From: Paralcaligenes ureilyticus
GTDB lineage: Bacteria; Pseudomonadota; Gammaproteobacteria; Burkholderiales; Burkholderiaceae_B
Direction: 5' to 3'
Assembly (NCBI RefSeq): GCF_004346225.1
Contig: NZ_SMAJ01000002.1
Location: forward strand, 62,001 to 126,000
DNA: 64,000 bases
Positions 59,655 to 64,000 of this stretch are shown in pieces (the first letter of the stretch is position 1; each line of letters begins with the position of its first letter). The position numbers were made by a program, and so were the translations under genes. Under the pieces are notes generated by a model. The model did no database searches. It was given only the letters and a program-made list of their open reading frames with translations, and was not told where the DNA came from.

Positions 59655-61952
59655 ATGGACGTAGCCGCGCAACCCAAGAACGAATCGGAAGAAGTTCCAC
59701 TTTCGCCCTGGTGGATACGCTCGGTGCTAATTGTGATGGTGCTGGGCTTTGCCGGTTTGTTGGCCATTACCACCTTGGCTTACCGCAACGCGCCACCCAT
59801 ACCGGCAAAGGTCGTTGACGCCTCGGGTGTCACGGTATTCACCGGTGACGATATCAGTAACGGCCAGGCTGTGTTCTTGCGTTATGGCCTGATGGACAAC
59901 GGTACGATCTGGGGTCACGGCGCTTACCTGGGCCCAGACTATTCTGCTGTTGCCCTGCACCGCATCGGGCTGGACACGGCCGATGTTCTGGCGCGCCAGC
60001 AATATGGCAAGCCCGTGTCGGAATTAACACCCGGGCAGGCCGCTGCCATACAGGGTGAAGTCGCGGTAGCCCTTAAAACCAACCGTTTCAATGCCGATAC
60101 CCAGACGCTGTCTTTAACCACGCCCGAAGCCGCCGCGTATCGCCAGCAGGTAGGCTATTGGAAAGCCTATTTCCACGACCCTGTGGGCAATGGCGGGCTC
60201 AAGCCTGATCTGATTACCGACCCCCTCGAGCTGCATCAATTTACCGCCTTCGTCACTTGGGCGGCCTGGGCGTCGGTGGCCAATCGTCCAGGATATAACT
60301 ACTCGTACACCAATAACTTTCCCTATGACCCCAGCGTTGGCAACCAGGCGGTGCCTGGTGCGTTGTTATGGAGTGCGCTTAGCCTGGTGGTCTTGCTGAT
60401 CGGCATTGGCGTGGTGTTGTTGGCGTTCGGAAAATTCGACTACCTGGGATGGATCACTCGCGGCCATCGTGTGCACCCGCAAGTAATCCCAGGCCAGGCC
60501 AGCCCTGGCCAACGCGCGCTGGTGAAATTCTTCGTCGTGGTGGCGCTGTTGTTCCTGGCGCAAACGTTGGTAGGCGGGGGAATAGCCCATTTCCGGGCCG
60601 ATCCGAGTAGTTTTTACGGATTCCAGCTGGAAAAAATATTTCCCAGCAATCTGCTGCGCGTCTGGCATCTGCAAACCGCGATCTTCTGGATCGCGACGGC
60701 CTACGTGGCTGCGGCCCTGTTTTTAGCACGCTCGCTGCGCGCCGATGAACCCCGTTGGCTGGTGCCTGCTACACACGCCTTATTTGCTGCGTTTGCGCTG
60801 GTCATCGGCGCGAGCCTGTTGGGTGAGTGGGCCGGCATGGCCGGCTGGTTCGGCGACTGGTGGTTCTGGTTTGGCAACCAGGGCTGGGAGTACTTGGAAA
60901 TCGGGCGTTTCTGGCAATATTTATTGGTCGCGGGATTGCTGGCCTGGTTTGTGATGTTGTGGTGGCTGGCGCGGCCGCGCGCGGTGAGCAATCCCAACGC
61001 CAGGCCGCTGGCACGGATGTTCTTGCTGGCGGCTCTGGCTATCCCCATCTTCTATATTCCTGCCTTGTTTTATGGGGCTAAAACCAATTTCACGGTCGTC
61101 GATACTTGGCGCTTCTGGATTATCCATCTATGGGTAGAGGGTTTCTTTGAATTCTTTGCCACTACCGTCGTTGCCCTGACGTTTTTCCAGCTAGGCCTGA
61201 CCAACCGCAACACCGCGTTGCGCGTCATTTATCTCGATGCTATTTTGTACTTCCTCGGTGGCCTAATCGGCACAGGCCACCACTGGTATTTCAGTGGGCA
61301 CAGCCAATTCAATATGGCGATGTCGGCGATATTTTCCGTGCTGGAAGTCGTGCCGCTGACGCTGCTGACCCTGGATGCCTGGGATTTTGTGCGCACCAGC
61401 CGCGGTGATTGCGACGACTGCGGCGTACCGTTGGCGGTGCCGCACAAGTGGACGTTCTATTTCCTCATGGCCGTGGGTTTTTGGAATTTCCTGGGTGCTG
61501 GGGTATTCGGCTTCTTGGTCAACTTGCCTATCGTGAGCTACTATGAAGTGGGTACCATTCTTACACCCAACCATGGCCACGCCGCGCTGATGGGCGTTTT
61601 TGGTATGCTGGCCATTGCACTCATGGTGTTCGTCTTGCGTCAAACCACCGACGAATCGCGCTGGCCAGGCATCGAGAAGTACATCAAGGTGGCTTTCTGG
61701 GGGACCAACACGGGCCTACTGATGATGATCGTGCTGAGCCTCTTCCCCGGTGGCGTGCTGCAGGTATGGGATGTAGTCCAGCACGGCTATTGGCATGCCC
61801 GTAGCCTGGATTACACGGCCACCGATACCGCGCGCCTGCTCGAATGGCTGCGTCTGCCCGGCGACCTGGTGTTCATTATTTTTGGGGCCATACCGCTATC
61901 CATCGCTGCAATCAAGAGCTATTTTGGCATGCACGCCGCAGCTCGCGCTTAG
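59655..61952 (+). CDS. norB: Quinol-dependent nitric oxide reductase
   Basis: 765 aa. The N-terminal extension with a periplasmic domain (residues 55-220) and about fourteen membrane spans define qNor, which needs no NorC. Haem-copper oxidase-type histidines are visible (VWHLQTAIFW; IIHLWVEGFFE; GTGHHWYFSGHS; NHGHAALMG). It reduces NO to N2O using quinol, and removes the NO made by NirK. ATG 59655 has AAAGGGA upstream. I see no FNR/Dnr box in front of it. Confidence 0.95.
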   Translation: MDVAAQPKNESEEVPLSPWWIRSVLIVMVLGFAGLLAITTLAYRNAPPIPAKVVDASGVTVFTGDDISNGQAVFLRYGLMDNGTIWGHGAYLGPDYSAVALHRIGLDTADVLARQQYGKPVSELTPGQAAAIQGEVAVALKTNRFNADTQTLSLTTPEAAAYRQQVGYWKAYFHDPVGNGGLKPDLITDPLELHQFTAFVTWAAWASVANRPGYNYSYTNNFPYDPSVGNQAVPGALLWSALSLVVLLIGIGVVLLAFGKFDYLGWITRGHRVHPQVIPGQASPGQRALVKFFVVVALLFLAQTLVGGGIAHFRADPSSFYGFQLEKIFPSNLLRVWHLQTAIFWIATAYVAAALFLARSLRADEPRWLVPATHALFAAFALVIGASLLGEWAGMAGWFGDWWFWFGNQGWEYLEIGRFWQYLLVAGLLAWFVMLWWLARPRAVSNPNARPLARMFLLAALAIPIFYIPALFYGAKTNFTVVDTWRFWIIHLWVEGFFEFFATTVVALTFFQLGLTNRNTALRVIYLDAILYFLGGLIGTGHHWYFSGHSQFNMAMSAIFSVLEVVPLTLLTLDAWDFVRTSRGDCDDCGVPLAVPHKWTFYFLMAVGFWNFLGAGVFGFLVNLPIVSYYEVGTILTPNHGHAALMGVFGMLAIALMVFVLRQTTDESRWPGIEKYIKVAFWGTNTGLLMMIVLSLFPGGVLQVWDVVQHGYWHARSLDYTATDTARLLEWLRLPGDLVFIIFGAIPLSIAAIKSYFGMHAAARA

Positions 61953-62001
61953 GTGCAATATCCCGGCATGCCGTTCCAAGCATACTGTACATGACATAAT
62001 T

Positions 62002-64000
62002 ATGGAATCCCGCATGACAGCAAAAAAAAGAAAAAATGGCGCCGCGCCGCAATTGTCTGGTGATGTAAAAACGGCCGATGCGGGAGCAGAGACCGGGTTT
62101 GTTGCTACTGATTTTCCCGTTGTTGGCATCGGGGCATCGGCGGGGGGCTTGGCAGCCTTTGAAGCCTTCTTCTCTGGCATGCCTCAGGGCGTCGACCCCC
62201 GCATGGCCTTTGTTGTGGTGCAACATCTGGCGCCGGACCACAAAAGCATTCTTACTGAACTCATCCGGCGCCGAACACGCATGCAAGTTTTCGAGGTCGA
62301 AGACGGAGTGGTCGTCAGGCCCAACTGCGTTTATATCATCCCACCCAACCGCGACATGGCATTTCTGAACGGAACGCTGCAACTGCTCGAGCCCTCGGCG
62401 CCGCGGGGCCATCGTTTGCCGATTGACTTTTTCTTTCAGTCCTTGGCGCGTGACCAGCACGAGCGCGCCATCTGTATCGTACTCTCGGGCACAGGCGGTG
62501 ACGGTGCGCTCGGTGTGCGAGCCGTCAAGAATGAGGGCGGCATGGTCATGGTGCAGAGCCCCGATTCCACCGAGTTCGACGGCATGCCGCGCAGCGCCAT
62601 CGCCACGGGCATGGTCGATTACCAGTTGCCGCCAGCCGAAATGCCTGCCCAGCTCATTGCGTATGCGGCGCGCGCCTATGACTATGCCACTCGTCCCATT
62701 GCCAGCCCTACGCCAAAGATAGAAAATGAGCTAAAGAAAATCTGCATCATCGTCCGTGCACAGACCGGCCACGATTTTTCCCAATACAAGCCCAGCACTA
62801 TCTATCGTCGAATTGCGCGGCGCATGGCCGTCCAGCAGATTGGTTTGATGGACGAGTACGTCCGATATCTGCAACAAACGCCGGCCGAGGCACAAGCGCT
62901 GTTTCGCGATCTGCTGATCGGCGTGACCAGCTTTTTTCGCGATACGGCGCCTTTTCAGACGCTCGAGGAACAGGTCATTCCCAAGTTGTTCGAGGGCAAG
63001 AGCGCGGGTGCGGCCGTACGCGTCTGGTGCGTCGGGTGTTCTACTGGCGAAGAGGCGTATTCCATTGCTATTCTCTTGCAAGAGCACATGGACAAGCTCC
63101 AGGAAAGCTACAACGTGCAGGTATTCGCCACCGACCTTGATAGTCGGGCCATTGCCACAGCTCGAGCCGGATGCTATCCGGCCAGTGGCATTGCTGATAT
63201 GTCCCCGCAGCGATTGGCGCGATTTTTTGTAGCAGAGGACGACGCCCGCATTTACCGCATACACAAGAGCATCCGAGACAAGATCGTCTTCTCCGAGCAG
63301 GACGTAATTAGAGACCCACCCTTCTCCAAGCTCGACATGATCAGCTGCCGCAACCTGTTAATCTATCTGAGCGGAGAACTGCAAAAGAAGCTATTCCCAG
63401 TCTTCCATTACACACTGAACCCGGGTGGTATTCTTTTCCTGGGAACTTCCGAGACGGTGGCGGAGTTTGCCGACTTGTTTGTTGCGTTGGATCACACCTC
63501 GAAGCTGTACCGGCGCAACGACGATTTTGAGGGCATCCATCGTGCCAGCATAGGCCGGCTTCCTTCACCGCAGGCGGCCATGAACGCAGTGCTTCCGCCG
63601 CCAGCCGAACAGACTCTTTCGCGTCCTGTGAAACAGTCGCTGCGCGAGCTGACCGAGCAGATGCTCTTGCACGAGCTCGCCCTGTCGGCAGTACTCGTCA
63701 ACGGCCAGGGAGATATTCTCTATATCCACGGTCGTGCCGGCGCCTATCTTGAGCCCGCGCCAGGCGAAACCGCTACCAACAATGTCCTGAAGATGGCACG
63801 CCAGGGATTGAGATTCGACTTGGCGGCGGCCTTGCATAAGGCTGCGGTGACAAAGGTGCAGGTTCGTTGCTCGAACTTGCGTGTCAAAACCAATGGCCAT
63901 TTCACAGCAGTCGACCTGCTCGTCTGCCCGGTGGCCTCGGGCGTTCGAGGGGAGCACACGCACGCCGAGCACGCCTTGTACCTGGTCATCCTGCGGGAAG
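62002..64000 (+). CDS. CheB/CheR hybrid chemotaxis-type methyltransferase/methylesterase, cut by window edge
   Basis: At least 666 codons are present and the gene continues beyond the window. A CheB-type esterase domain (VVGIGASAGGLAAFEAFF, QHLAPDHKS, LSGTGGDGALG) is followed by a CheR methyltransferase (YRRIARRMAV; VWCVGCSTGEEAYSIAILL; ISCRNLLIYL) and the start of a further region, usually a coiled coil, PAS and histidine kinase in this family. ATG 62002 or 62014 is the start; neither has a strong ribosome binding site. Signalling target unknown. Confidence 0.88.
   Translation, partial: MESRMTAKKRKNGAAPQLSGDVKTADAGAETGFVATDFPVVGIGASAGGLAAFEAFFSGMPQGVDPRMAFVVVQHLAPDHKSILTELIRRRTRMQVFEVEDGVVVRPNCVYIIPPNRDMAFLNGTLQLLEPSAPRGHRLPIDFFFQSLARDQHERAICIVLSGTGGDGALGVRAVKNEGGMVMVQSPDSTEFDGMPRSAIATGMVDYQLPPAEMPAQLIAYAARAYDYATRPIASPTPKIENELKKICIIVRAQTGHDFSQYKPSTIYRRIARRMAVQQIGLMDEYVRYLQQTPAEAQALFRDLLIGVTSFFRDTAPFQTLEEQVIPKLFEGKSAGAAVRVWCVGCSTGEEAYSIAILLQEHMDKLQESYNVQVFATDLDSRAIATARAGCYPASGIADMSPQRLARFFVAEDDARIYRIHKSIRDKIVFSEQDVIRDPPFSKLDMISCRNLLIYLSGELQKKLFPVFHYTLNPGGILFLGTSETVAEFADLFVALDHTSKLYRRNDDFEGIHRASIGRLPSPQAAMNAVLPPPAEQTLSRPVKQSLRELTEQMLLHELALSAVLVNGQGDILYIHGRAGAYLEPAPGETATNNVLKMARQGLRFDLAAALHKAAVTKVQVRCSNLRVKTNGHFTAVDLLVCPVASGVRGEHTHAEHALYLVILRE

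Overview
The window reads as chromosomal DNA of a facultatively denitrifying, polyhydroxybutyrate-making betaproteobacterium, most like the Alcaligenaceae (Bordetella, Achromobacter, Castellaniella, Pusillimonas group). This placement comes from gene content and protein style, not from a marker gene; no rRNA or tRNA gene is present. About 51 protein genes are supported. One is cut by the right edge, and two further short stretches look like gene relics.

Region 1 (1-16.1 kb) is a tightly packed carbohydrate operon on the + strand: a GH94 phosphorylase-like protein, gnd, zwf, a HAD hydrolase, tal, pgi, a stand-alone DUF2090 (IolC C-terminal-like) protein, pgm, and a glucoamylase-like (PF10091) protein. 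Most junctions are ATGA or TAATG overlaps. Transketolase lies convergently at the end. The first and last operon genes resemble two modules that sit side by side in cyclic beta-1,2-glucan synthase, here without the glucosyltransferase module. A reasonable inference is glucan cleavage, phosphorolysis to glucose-1-phosphate, conversion by Pgm to glucose-6-phosphate, then the pentose phosphate pathway.

Region 2 (16.1-21.5 kb) holds a lipoprotein, a DUF488 protein, two Crp/Fnr regulators, and a divergent persulfide module: bigR-type ArsR repressor with two YeeE/YedE membrane proteins facing blh (persulfide dioxygenase-like) and trxC, with a perfect AT-rich palindrome between them.

Region 3 (21.5-49.3 kb) is a low-oxygen and stress island. 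It contains two zinc alcohol dehydrogenases, a DksA-type protein, phaB, a phasin, an ADP-forming acyl-CoA synthetase/GNAT fusion, a SulP transporter, a P-type ATPase with two small membrane proteins, a true FNR with Fe-S cysteines, three universal stress proteins, a patatin, PolX, a long-chain acyl-CoA ligase, a cold shock protein, an NRAMP-like transporter, Hsp20, a beta-CASP nuclease, a LOG-family protein and another Cys-less Fnr paralogue. FNR-type boxes (TTGAT-N4-ATCAA or close variants) stand in front of many of these transcription units. I count fifteen between 17.9 and 50.6 kb, several with a -10 element at class II spacing.

Region 4 (49.3-62 kb) carries nirV, nirK, a cytochrome c, phaC, an APH/AAA kinase fusion, phosphoketolase and acetate kinase (overlapping), and quinol nitric oxide reductase norB. 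A CheB/CheR hybrid starts at 62 kb and runs off the window. Region 4 supplies nitrite and NO respiration plus a phosphoketolase/acetate-kinase ATP route that can drain the pentose phosphates made by region 1. Together the island looks like a hypoxia-survival programme, comparable in content though not in regulator to the mycobacterial DosR regulon.

A short palindromic REP-like repeat (starting GTAGCGGCACCC, ending GTGGGTGCC) occurs at four places. One copy lies in frame inside the GH94 gene, and one supplies the stop codon of the DUF488 gene.
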